DNA from: JANMGV01 sp037440405
GTDB lineage: Bacteria; Planctomycetota; Planctomycetia; Pirellulales; Pirellulaceae
DNA length: 64,000 nucleotides
Direction: 5' to 3'
Assembly (NCBI GenBank): GCA_037440405.1
Contig: JBBIUE010000014.1
Coordinates: forward strand, 10,035 to 74,034
Below the pieces are notes generated by a model that was not told the origin of the DNA, searched no databases, and was given only the letters and a program-made list of their open reading frames with translations. Made by a program: the position numbers and the translations under genes. This document shows, piece by piece, positions 1-7,279 of this stretch (the first letter of the stretch is position 1; every line of letters begins with the position of its first letter).

Positions 1-150
1 CCTGGATCGATTGGCCCGAAGAGCCGCACTCGATCCAGAGATAACTTGTTCCAGTGCCGGAGCTACAATGAAGGAAATGATTGCGATAACAACCAAAGCC
101 GCCATCCAGTAGGTCTGGTTCTTGCGAAATACCGAAAATGGGCTAGCCAT
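1..150 (-). CDS. N-terminal fragment of a membrane-anchored protein, possibly SurA/PpiD-like
   Basis: Only the first 50 codons lie in the window; the gene continues past position 1. The protein opens with MASPFSVFRKNQ and then has one strongly hydrophobic segment at about residues 15-32, followed by a Ser/Ala-rich stretch. I associate this N terminus (a short basic head with FRK, then one membrane helix) with planctomycete membrane-anchored SurA/PpiD-like folding proteins, but no catalytic domain is visible to confirm that. The ATG at 148-150 is preceded by AAAGGA at good spacing. It is divergent from topA with about 340 bp between the starts. Coding is well supported; function is tentative. 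Confidence 0.55.
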   Translation of the reverse strand, partial: MASPFSVFRKNQTYWMAALVVIAIISFIVAPALEQVISGSSAALRANRSR

Positions 151-489
151 CGGCGAAATCCTTTTTCTTTCGATGCGTCGAGTGCGTTTTGTGAGCGATT
201 CTGAAACCCTTCGATTGTAGGATTGCACGTTAAAAACGCAATTCCAACCGATTTCAATCTTGAGCATCAGGCATCAAATTGGTCAAGATTTGCCGCGAGT
301 GGTTTCGCATAGTCGCCGAAAAGCACCTTGTGGGGCTGGCAGCGGGATATTAGCTTGTTCATGCGTCGATAGACCGTTTTGCCGATTTTCTAGCAATCCC
401 GCTCGACATGTTGGACGTTGGAACCTTCGTTGCCGAATCTTTGTTTTTGTGCGGCTTTACTACAACATTCCTGGAACTGCATCTGCGGT

Positions 490-3261
490 ATGGCAAAAGA
501 AAAAACGAAATCTCTGGTCATCGTCGAATCTCCTGCAAAGGCCAAAACGATCTCAAAGTTTCTCGGAGGAAATTTTCGAGTCGAGGCGAGCATCGGCCAC
601 ATTCGGGATTTGCCAATGGGGCGAAAAGAAGTGCCGGAGGAGTTCAAATCGCGGCCTTGGGCGTACTTGGGAGTCAACGTTGAAGAAGAGTTCACACCCA
701 TTTACATCATTCCAGCCGACAAGAAAAAACAAGTCTCCAAACTGAAGGATGCCCTTAAAGAGGCAGATAGTCTCTATCTTGCAACGGACGAAGACCGCGA
801 AGGGGAAGCCATCAGTTGGCACTTGAAGGAGGTTCTTAAACCCAAGGTGCCGGTCCATCGACTCGTCTTTCACGAAATTACGAAGGAAGCCATCGACAAC
901 GCTTTGTCAGCTCCACGAGGGATCGATCAGGGCCTCGTCAAGGCGCAAGAAACTCGTCGCATCTTGGATCGCTTGTTTGGCTACGACGTCTCGCAATTCC
1001 TGTGGAAGAAGGTTCGGACAGGACTTTCCGCTGGGCGAGTACAGAGTGTCGCGGTTCGTTTGATTGTGGATCGTGAACGCGAACGAATGGCTTTTCATTC
1101 CGCCACCTATTTTGATTTAGAGGCGACATTCCAAACACAGGGTGGCGGGAAATTCAAAGCCCCTCTCGTTCGATACAACGGAAAGGACTTGCCCTCCGGA
1201 AAGGACTTTGATCCGGCCACGGGCAAATTGAAAAAACCCGAACTGCTTTTGCTGGATCAATCAGCCGCCGAATCGCTGGTCGAGCAATTGAAATCCGGTC
1301 GGTTTTCCATCAGCAAGATTGAGATACGTCCGTTCACGGAAAAGCCAAAACCGCCTTTCACAACCAGCACGCTCCAACAGGAAGCTAACCGCAAGCTGGG
1401 CTTTACTGCTCGCCGGACGATGACCATTGCCCAAAGCCTTTACGAAAATGGGTACATCACCTACATGCGAACCGATTCGACGAACCTCGCTCAGGTGGCG
1501 GTCGATGCGGCTCGCGATCTCGTTCGATCTCAATATGGAGCGGAGTTTCTACATCCATCGCCGCGCGTCTACTCGACGAAGGTTAAGAACGCCCAAGAGG
1601 CTCACGAAGCGATCCGCCCTGCTGGTCATCCCTTCCAATTGCCGGAAGCGCTGCGACGCGAGTTGAATCACGATCAGTTCTTGCTTTTTGACATGATTTG
1701 GAAACGAACCATCGCCTGCCAGATGGCCGATGCTCGAAAGAAGCGGGTGGTGGTCACTGTGGAAGGCGAAGGCGCGACGTTTCAGGCGAGCGGAACGACT
1801 ATCGAATTTGAAGGTTTTCTGAGGGCGTATGTCGAAGGAAGTGACGATCCGGATGCCGCATTAGCAGAACAAGAAACCATCCTTCCGGCGATGTCAGAGA
1901 AAGAGTCGCTGACCTTAAACCAACTGAAGAGTCTATCGCACTCCACACAGCCACCCGCACGATTCACCGAAGCATCACTCACTCGGACGCTGGAAGAACT
2001 GGGGATTGGACGTCCTAGCACCTATGCTTCCATTATCGATACGATTCAGGAGCGCGAGTATGTCTACAAGAAAGGTTCGGCTCTGGTACCGAGCTGGACG
2101 GCATTCGCCGTTATTCGATTGCTGGAAGATCACCTGGGATCGCTAGTTAACTACCGATTCACTGCCCGGATGGAGGATTTTCTCGATGAAATCAGCCAAA
2201 CTGTCGGGACAAAGGATATCGAGTATCTTCGAGACTTCTATTTTGGCTCTCAGGCCTCATCGGAAGCTAAGCATGATTCGCAAGCGACTGCCGACAACGA
2301 TGCCAACGATCATCTTTCGGGATTGAAGCCTTTGCTCGAGTCGAAACTACAGGAAGTCGATGCGCGCTCTGCGTGCAGTTATTCTCTTGGCAAACCTGAA
2401 GGACCTGCGGCTGAATTTGGAGAGATCGTCGTACGTGTTGGAAAATTCGGGCCGTTCCTCGAACAAGGTGAACGGCGGGCATCGATTCCAGATCAGATGG
2501 CCCCAGATGAGCTATCCATCGAAAAAGCCGTGGAACTGCTGGACAACCAAGCTCAAGCGGACCAGCCTCTTGGTCGCGATCCAGAATCGGACCGCCCCAT
2601 CTATGTTAAACAGGGGCGGTTCGGACCCTATGTTCAGCTTGGCGAGAATGATGACGAGAATAAGCGTTTCGCATCCTTGTTAAAGGATATGTCGCCAGAA
2701 AGCATTACCTTAGAGACGGCACTCAAACTGTTGTCGCTGCCGAGAACCCTCGGCACGCATCCAGAAACCGGAGGCGAAGTTATCGCATCGAACGGGCGAT
2801 TTGGTCCCTATGTCAAATGCGGATCAGAGTCGCGCTCCTTGAAAGCTGGTATGAATCTTCTGGAAATCAGTCTGGCTGAGGCCTTAGAGCTGCTGAAAGA
2901 GCCTCGTCAAGCTCGAGGTCGCGGAGCTTCCGCACCTCGCTCGGCACTCAAGACATTTGACAACTCACCAGTTACGGAAAAACCAGTGCAGCTGTTCGAC
3001 GGACGCTACGGTCCCTATGTCACCGACGGAACGACCAACGCTTCGCTTCCCAAGAACATGAACGTTGAAGAACTGACATTTGAGTTTGCCCTTCAATTAT
3101 TAGCAGACCGTGCCGCCGCTGGAGGATCAAAAAAGAAGGCACGGAGAAGCACGCGCGCCTCAAGCTCTACCGCCAAGAAGAAATCGACTGCTGAAAAGAA
3201 ATCGACCTCGAAGAAGAAGAAAACAACTGCTCGCAAGAAATCGTCACGATCTGAAAAGTGA
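490..3261 (+). CDS. topA: DNA topoisomerase I
   Basis: Type IA topoisomerase, which relaxes negatively supercoiled DNA by transient single-strand cleavage. The protein is 923 aa from the ATG at 490; an in-frame upstream start at 418 would add 24 residues without family resemblance. The Toprim domain carries VESPAKAKT (E13) and the metal-binding DEDREGE (D100-E104). The active-site tyrosine is Y325 in YITYMRTDS. The C-terminal part holds four zinc-free TopA repeats, each with a G-K/R-F/Y-G-P-F/Y motif (KFGPFL, RFGPYV twice, RYGPYV), then a Lys/Ser/Thr-rich basic tail of about 45 residues that probably binds DNA non-specifically. The Shine-Dalgarno is weak. It is a single-gene unit ending in a hairpin terminator 88 bp downstream. 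Confidence 0.97.
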   Translation: MAKEKTKSLVIVESPAKAKTISKFLGGNFRVEASIGHIRDLPMGRKEVPEEFKSRPWAYLGVNVEEEFTPIYIIPADKKKQVSKLKDALKEADSLYLATDEDREGEAISWHLKEVLKPKVPVHRLVFHEITKEAIDNALSAPRGIDQGLVKAQETRRILDRLFGYDVSQFLWKKVRTGLSAGRVQSVAVRLIVDRERERMAFHSATYFDLEATFQTQGGGKFKAPLVRYNGKDLPSGKDFDPATGKLKKPELLLLDQSAAESLVEQLKSGRFSISKIEIRPFTEKPKPPFTTSTLQQEANRKLGFTARRTMTIAQSLYENGYITYMRTDSTNLAQVAVDAARDLVRSQYGAEFLHPSPRVYSTKVKNAQEAHEAIRPAGHPFQLPEALRRELNHDQFLLFDMIWKRTIACQMADARKKRVVVTVEGEGATFQASGTTIEFEGFLRAYVEGSDDPDAALAEQETILPAMSEKESLTLNQLKSLSHSTQPPARFTEASLTRTLEELGIGRPSTYASIIDTIQEREYVYKKGSALVPSWTAFAVIRLLEDHLGSLVNYRFTARMEDFLDEISQTVGTKDIEYLRDFYFGSQASSEAKHDSQATADNDANDHLSGLKPLLESKLQEVDARSACSYSLGKPEGPAAEFGEIVVRVGKFGPFLEQGERRASIPDQMAPDELSIEKAVELLDNQAQADQPLGRDPESDRPIYVKQGRFGPYVQLGENDDENKRFASLLKDMSPESITLETALKLLSLPRTLGTHPETGGEVIASNGRFGPYVKCGSESRSLKAGMNLLEISLAEALELLKEPRQARGRGASAPRSALKTFDNSPVTEKPVQLFDGRYGPYVTDGTTNASLPKNMNVEELTFEFALQLLADRAAAGGSKKKARRSTRASSSTAKKKSTAEKKSTSKKKKTTARKKSSRSEK

Positions 3262-3348
3262 AGTACGATACGGATCGTTGCCTCCGAAGAGGGTGTCGAG
3301 TCTCTGTCGGACGGCGGGCGGATCTCCTGTTGGGTTTCGAAAGGAAAT

Positions 3349-3378
3349 GCTCCAGCACTCCGGTTGTGCTGGAGCTTT
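3349..3378 (+). terminator. Intrinsic terminator of topA
   Basis: A perfect 10-bp inverted repeat, GCTCCAGCAC (3349-3358) and GTGCTGGAGC (3366-3375), has a 7-nt loop and is followed by TTTC. It lies 88 bp after the topA stop. The stem is strong but the U-tract is short, so termination efficiency is uncertain. Confidence 0.7.
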
Positions 3379-3444
3379 CATTACCGGAGTGCGGTTGCTC
3401 TCGGATTCAGTTGATCAACTTAACAGCGACATGGAAACAGAATA

Positions 3445-3696
3445 TCAGTTTCCATCGCCGCAAGTCGCTCCAGTGCCCGGTACATCAGCGTCTTCGGAAG
3501 TAACAGCGACGCCGGCAGATTCGAACACTTCGGCGAGGAGCACTTCAACTTTTAGGTGCGTCTTCTCGGATGCCAGAACCATCAGTACTGAGCCGATACT
3601 TGACACCTTCAATGCGTCGTCATCGTCTTCGAATACGGTAAGAATGGTCTGTTGAATCGATGCGATCAACTGGTCTTGCCTGCCTCGTAGTGCCAA
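3445..3696 (-). CDS. Possible small hypothetical protein or gene remnant
   Basis: An open frame of 83 codons runs antisense to the topA tail region. Its translation has protein-like composition: a TVFEDDDDALKV acidic stretch and a mixed hydrophobic segment VLMVLASEKTHLKVEVLLAEVF that could form helix and strand. No ATG is available: it would have to start at a TTG, with a stop six codons upstream and no Shine-Dalgarno. It may be the surviving piece of a larger gene or chance. No family recognised. Confidence 0.22.
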   Translation of the reverse strand: MALRGRQDQLIASIQQTILTVFEDDDDALKVSSIGSVLMVLASEKTHLKVEVLLAEVFESAGVAVTSEDADVPGTGATCGDGN

Positions 3697-4220
3697 TAGA
3701 TCGTAATCGATTTAAATCAGTTGGTGTGATCAGTTAGTGTGATTCGTTGGAGTCGCCCACGTTGAGTTAGATCAGTTGGTGTCTCACACGTTGTTTCTTT
3801 CGGAGATCGCACTTTCAAACAACGCATCCAGTTTGAACGCCAATCTTTGATGTCGGCCATAGGGACTTGGTGTCATCGCGACAGCAAAGCCCTCCCACAA
3901 CTCTCAATCGCCTTTCCAAAGTTGGTAAATTGCGAACGGTGTAATGAGGAACACACTTCGATACATTGGACATATTCGATGAGCCAATCTTTCAAACATG
4001 AGCAATCGCGGTCCGATCCGGTTGATTTGGACTTCGCGATTACAAACTTTTGGTTATCGCCGTCCTGCCGGACGCGTGAAATCGATTGCGAGAAACATGC
4101 TGAAGCTATAGCGGCTATACGCCGATGCTCGAGGCGTTCGTCGTACTGGGCTTTGTGGAAAGAGATTCCATCGTCGCGTGTTTGGCTATTCATTCCGTGG
4201 TAGCTGGCACCAATCGGACC

Positions 4221-4316
4221 CTGGCTACCTAGACCGCTGCTGTGTGGCTGGCACCAACCAGACCGCTGCTGGCTACCTAGACCGCTGCTGTGTGGCTGGC
4301 ACCAACCAGACCGCTG
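4221..4316. repeat. Two perfect 48-bp tandem copies
   Basis: The 48-bp unit at 4221-4268 is repeated without any mismatch at 4269-4316. Each unit starts CTGGCTACCTAGACCGCTG and contains one complete TGGCACC core. Because 48 is a multiple of three, the antisense reading frame gives a perfect 16-residue peptide repeat, which explains the open frame there. Identity of the two copies points to recent duplication. Confidence 0.95.
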
Positions 4317-4340
4317 ATTGGCACCAACCAGACCGCTGAT

Positions 4341-4626
4341 TGGCACCAACCTGACCCCGCACCGACCAACCCGCTGCTGCGGTTTGTCCCCCGCCAGCTT
4401 GCCTGGCGGGGAACGAAAGTTTGGATAGCTAGAACGCGACAAGAAAACCTCGCCCCTTGCCAGCTTGTCTGGCAAAAGCTAACAGATCACGGTGGCTGGC
4501 ACCAAACAGACCGCTGACTGGCACCAACCAGACCCCGCACCGACCAGTCCGCTGCTGCGGTTAGTCTCCCGCCAGTTTGACTAGCGGAAACGGAAGTTTG
4601 GATAGCTAGAACGCGACAAGAAAACC
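4341..4626. repeat. Two ~109-bp direct repeats with REP-like palindromes
   Basis: Block A (4341-4449) and block B (4519-4626) align over their whole length with about ten differences; both end in an identical stretch starting AAGTTTGGATAGCTAGAACG. Block A holds a perfect 9-bp palindrome, CCCCGCCAG/CTGGCGGGG (4389-4397 and 4403-4411). The spacer repeats the motif as TTGCCAG/CTGGCAA (4457-4463 and 4469-4475). Block B carries a decayed form (4569-4587). The shared core is GCCAGCTTGYCTGGC. This resembles a REP/BIME-type element; no RAYT transposase gene is in the window. Confidence 0.8.
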
Positions 4627-4760
4627 ATGGTGGCTGGCACCAACCAGACGCTGGCACCAACCAGACGGTTGCTCCAGGTTCAGAGTCGTAGTGTCGTGTA
4701 GAAGAAACGGACTGGATTCGGCGGTGATGAAGCTGCCCGCATCTTTTTCTCTTGTGTCCA

Positions 4761-5219
4761 TTAGCGCTTTCGTGGTTTCTTTGATGACGGCGAGTCGACC
4801 AAGGGTATGCAAGGGTTGGGGTCGGCCAAGACATCGGCAAGCGTGGAATCGGACAAGGCTTCCTCGACCCGACCGAGAGCTTCATCCATCTGCTGATGAA
4901 GCCGACACAAATGGCGTCCGTGCGAAGGTAAGCCAAGTGGACAGTAACTGATGCGTTGAATCGGCTCGACGGCGTTGATGATATCAAGAATCCTTAGCTC
5001 ACCGGGCGGGACCAACAGCGAGAATCCTCCATGCACACCTCGTTGAGAGGAAATCAATTCAGCTTCGGCAAGTTGCTTCAGCACTTTGGACAAATAGGCA
5101 TGCGGTACCTTGGTCGCTTTGGCAATGTTCTCGCTATTTTGAGCCAAGCCATGGTGGTAGGGTTCACCCGCCAAGAAAACCATCGCCCTCAAAGCATACT
5201 CGACGGTCTGTGAAAACAC
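4761..5219 (-). CDS. Rrf2-family transcriptional regulator
   Basis: Winged-helix regulator of about 152 aa. The N-terminal part (FSQTVEYALRAMVFLA, then a helix-turn-helix around VPHAYLSKVLKQL, then RGVHGGFSL) is the typical Rrf2 DNA-binding domain. A CPLG...HGRHLC...H segment follows; this His/Cys layout is common in Rrf2 relatives, and whether it binds Fe-S or heme is unknown. I prefer the GTG start at 5217-5219 because GAGGAAAC lies just upstream; an ATG at 5273 would add 18 residues but would overlap the palindrome between the divergent genes. It probably controls the divergent heme-c gene at 5344, itself, or both. Confidence 0.88.
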   Translation of the reverse strand: MFSQTVEYALRAMVFLAGEPYHHGLAQNSENIAKATKVPHAYLSKVLKQLAEAELISSQRGVHGGFSLLVPPGELRILDIINAVEPIQRISYCPLGLPSHGRHLCRLHQQMDEALGRVEEALSDSTLADVLADPNPCIPLVDSPSSKKPRKR

Positions 5220-5260
5220 GGTTTCCTCTTGCAATCGATTTTTTGGAAAAAGGCTATTTG

Positions 5261-5295
5261 TGGATATTGACATCCAGAATTAGCCGCACTATCTT
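5261..5295 (+). promoter_or_regulatory. Sigma-70-type promoter overlapped by a candidate Rrf2 operator
   Basis: TTGACA at 5267-5272 matches the -35 consensus exactly; 17 bp later TATCTT (5290-5295) is a fair -10. The -35 box lies within the palindrome TGGAT-N6-ATCCA (5261-5276), so a bound dimer would block RNA polymerase. The next gene begins at 5344, giving a leader of about 42 nt. Promoter and operator are inferred by pattern and position between a regulator and its divergent neighbour. Confidence 0.5.
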
Positions 5296-5343
5296 CAAGT
5301 CAATTATGGAGTCTCATGTCCACTAATGATCGAGGTCGCATTC

Positions 5344-5895
5344 ATGAAACGCTGGATGATCATCATTTTGCTTGTCTGTCCTCTCGGTTTGGCCGCATCG
5401 CGGTTCATCTTCTTCACTGCAGCATCAGGAGTTTCCATGGGGAATGAGGCAGTTGCAGTCGAGAAGGAAGACGACGCAGCCCTTCGGCGATCTCGTAAGC
5501 AAGCCAAAATGCTGGACACATTGTACAAGACTGCCATCGTCATTGTTACGAAGAATTATGTTGACGAAAGCTCGGACCTAGCTGCAGGGGATGCCTTTCA
5601 ACTCCTTTTTCAGTCGATGAAGGATGGCGGATTCCACGAGGTTCGGTTGTTGGATGCCTCTGGGGAACCGATCGACGACGACAATCTACCGAAAGACGAA
5701 TTTGAAAAGGCCGCTGTTAAAGCGATGCTCGAAGGCAAGCCGATCTATGAACAGGTGACCGAGAAGGAAGGCAAGAAGGTGCTTCGAACCGTCACTCCAA
5801 TTCCGGTGGTGATGGAAAAGTGCGTCATGTGCCACGCCAATTACGAGGGGAAAGAAGTGATCGGGGCACTGGGAATCAACATTCCCATTGAATGA
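5344..5895 (+). CDS. Tll0287-like (DUF3365) heme-c domain protein
   Basis: A 183-aa exported or membrane-tethered protein with an N-terminal hydrophobic helix (MIIILLVCPLGLAA) followed by an alpha-helical linker and a PAS-like sensory domain. A single heme-c site, CVMCH (C160, C163, H164), sits near the C terminus after TVTPIPVVMEK, as in the Tll0287/DUF3365 family of heme-bearing redox or gas sensors. The ATG at 5344 has GAGG eight bases upstream; the ATG at 5326 is less likely. Divergence from an Rrf2 regulator, a family that often senses NO, redox state or Fe-S status, suggests a redox-responsive pair. Confidence 0.85.
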   Translation: MKRWMIIILLVCPLGLAASRFIFFTAASGVSMGNEAVAVEKEDDAALRRSRKQAKMLDTLYKTAIVIVTKNYVDESSDLAAGDAFQLLFQSMKDGGFHEVRLLDASGEPIDDDNLPKDEFEKAAVKAMLEGKPIYEQVTEKEGKKVLRTVTPIPVVMEKCVMCHANYEGKEVIGALGINIPIE

Positions 5896-6023
5896 TTGCG
5901 ATCACCGCTGGCGACTCTCTGAGACGAGCGGCATGTTCACGTCTACAAATCGATGTTCGGATCTTCGATACTTAGCCGCTGCGCGAATTTTCAAGTTGCG
6001 ATTTTTAAGTAACCAGCCGCGTT

Positions 6024-6104
6024 AGCAAGGGACTTTTGATCATGATCTCTCCCTTGCTCCTCGGCTTATTGATTTCATCAGCCGGAACGCGATAGCGTCC
6101 GGTT
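6024..6104. repeat. Two REP-like intergenic palindromes
   Basis: AGCAAGGGA (6024-6032) pairs perfectly with TCCCTTGCT (6050-6058) around a 17-nt loop. Further on, CCGGAACGC-GATA-GCGTCCGG (6082-6102) forms a stem with one bulged A. They lie in the 408-bp gap between the convergent ends of the DUF3365 and GGDEF genes. Neither is followed by a T-run, so they look more like dispersed repeat palindromes than classic terminators. Nothing else is evident in the gap. Confidence 0.5.
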
Positions 6105-6303
6105 GTTGCTTTCAGATCACTGCAAAATTAACCGAGAGTTTTGCGGCTGATAGAACGACTAAATCAACTAGCCCTCATGCGTCGGGTTGCGATTGTTCAA
6201 GTTGACAGTCGAGCATCGCAACCTCGACATTCATGAGCCAGAGTACGGCGTTTCTTCTCTCGCGGACGTTTCGCGTTGGCAAAGGTGCACCTGCCCTCCG
6301 CCC

Positions 6304-7272
6304 TCATCGGATTGAGTCGGCGTCACTGCGGTGATTCTTCGAGATTCTGTTTCTGCCGGAATTCTTAGCAGCGTAGAGGGCTTGATCCGCTCGCTGAAAA
6401 ATGATCGAGCTCGTGCAGTTCGATGAAATCGTTGCTAAACCGCCGCTCACAGTTGCACGGATAGCTTTTCCATCGACATAGAGAGTTTCTTGCTCGAACT
6501 TTGCTCGAAAATTCTCCGCGCCTGCAAACGCATCAGAAGCATGCTTTGGAAGGATGACTGCGAATTCGTCTCCTCCCAATCTAGCGATTTGCAAAGCGTC
6601 GCGAAAAGACTCGGCGAGAAGATGTGCAAATCGGATAAGAAGCTGATCACCAATCGGATGCCCGAAGGTGTCGTTGATCGACTTGAAATGATCGAGGTCG
6701 AAGAGAATTAGTTGATACGTCTCTCCGGACTTGCTCGACCAAATTCGGCAGTCTTCCAACTGGCGATCGAAAGCTCGACGGTTCGCCAAACCTGTCAGGC
6801 TGTCGGAATGAGCTTCAAAAATGTAATTGGACAGTTCTTTTGATTGTTCGAGCAGTTGTTGCTCGGTGGCCATCAAATGTTCACGAAGTTGGTGATTGTT
6901 GTCCATCAGTCGCTGAACGATGGTTATTAACTCCTGATCTAGTGGACTGGAATGTGGGATGAGAGGCGATTCCATTCTGTCCGAAGCGATGGCAGACTGC
7001 ATTTGATTCAGCAAGGACTCATGACGTTGAACGTCATCCGCCAGCTTGTGGGTCCATCGGGCCATGTTTTGTAGATTATGGATCGTTCGATCGCGATCGT
7101 GGAATGCTGCTAAACGAGCTTTTCTCCGCTGCCACAGGGCGCCCAAGATGAAAGCCACCAAACCCGACGCGGTGCAAACCATCGCCACTTGCAGTAGATC
7201 AAAACGCGGCATCGACAAAGACGACGAGGACATCGACTCGACGATCAAATAAAGCCAGAACGATCGTGTCAT
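6304..7272 (-). CDS. Membrane-anchored GGDEF diguanylate cyclase
   Basis: Makes cyclic di-GMP from two GTP. From the ATG at 7272 the protein is 322 aa. One transmembrane segment lies near the N terminus (VAMVCTASGLVAFILGALW), then a helical linker of about 110 residues and a C-terminal GGDEF domain. The domain shows DSLTGLANRRAFD, FDLDHFKSINDTFGHPIGD and an intact GGDEF. The RxxD inhibitory site expected five residues before GGDEF reads RDAL, so product inhibition is probably lost. An ATG at 7293 is also possible and would overlap glgC by 14 bp. It directly follows glgC and is probably co-transcribed with it. Confidence 0.92.
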   Translation of the reverse strand: MTRSFWLYLIVESMSSSSLSMPRFDLLQVAMVCTASGLVAFILGALWQRRKARLAAFHDRDRTIHNLQNMARWTHKLADDVQRHESLLNQMQSAIASDRMESPLIPHSSPLDQELITIVQRLMDNNHQLREHLMATEQQLLEQSKELSNYIFEAHSDSLTGLANRRAFDRQLEDCRIWSSKSGETYQLILFDLDHFKSINDTFGHPIGDQLLIRFAHLLAESFRDALQIARLGGDEFAVILPKHASDAFAGAENFRAKFEQETLYVDGKAIRATVSGGLATISSNCTSSIIFQRADQALYAAKNSGRNRISKNHRSDADSIR

Positions 7273-7279
7273 ACCAATA

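Larger units (their letters stand above)
4202..4672. repeat. Repeat cluster built on TGGCACCAACCAGACCGCTG
   Basis: Full or diverged copies of the core TGGCACCAACCAGACCGCTG recur through this interval, for example near 4204, 4249, 4297, 4319, 4341, 4496, 4519, 4634 and 4651. Several abut directly, separated by ATT or ACT. The copies at the edges are most degraded (TGGCACCAATCGGACCCTGG at the left end; truncated CAGACG copies at the right), as expected for an array that expanded by duplication and then decayed. It lies between the 3' end of topA and the 3' end of the Rrf2 gene. Confidence 0.85.
3379..4760. other. Gene-poor interval with short repeats
   Basis: About 1.4 kb without a convincing gene. 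The left part has three near-copies of ATCAGTTGGTGT (about 3716-3781, one with A for G). From 4202 onward it is filled by copies of a TGGCACCAACCAGACCGCTG element, annotated separately. Open frames of 118 and 200 codons across it (3847-4203 plus, 3873-4475 minus) have no family signature, and the minus one is partly made of the repeat. Confidence 0.6.

Noticed and set aside
260..745. 161-codon open frame over the topA start
   Set aside because: Out of frame with the intact topA gene, with no family pattern; shadow of topA.
3873..4475. 200-codon minus-strand open frame across the repeat region
   Set aside because: Its middle is the 16-residue translation of the 48-bp DNA repeat; the rest lacks a family pattern or ribosome site, so the frame is a product of repeat phasing.
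4202..4672. CRISPR array
   Set aside because: Repeats are of unequal length, several abut without spacers, and no cas genes are present.
4487..4987. 166-codon minus-strand frame overlapping the Rrf2 gene
   Set aside because: Runs over the Rrf2 coding sequence in another frame and includes repeat sequence.
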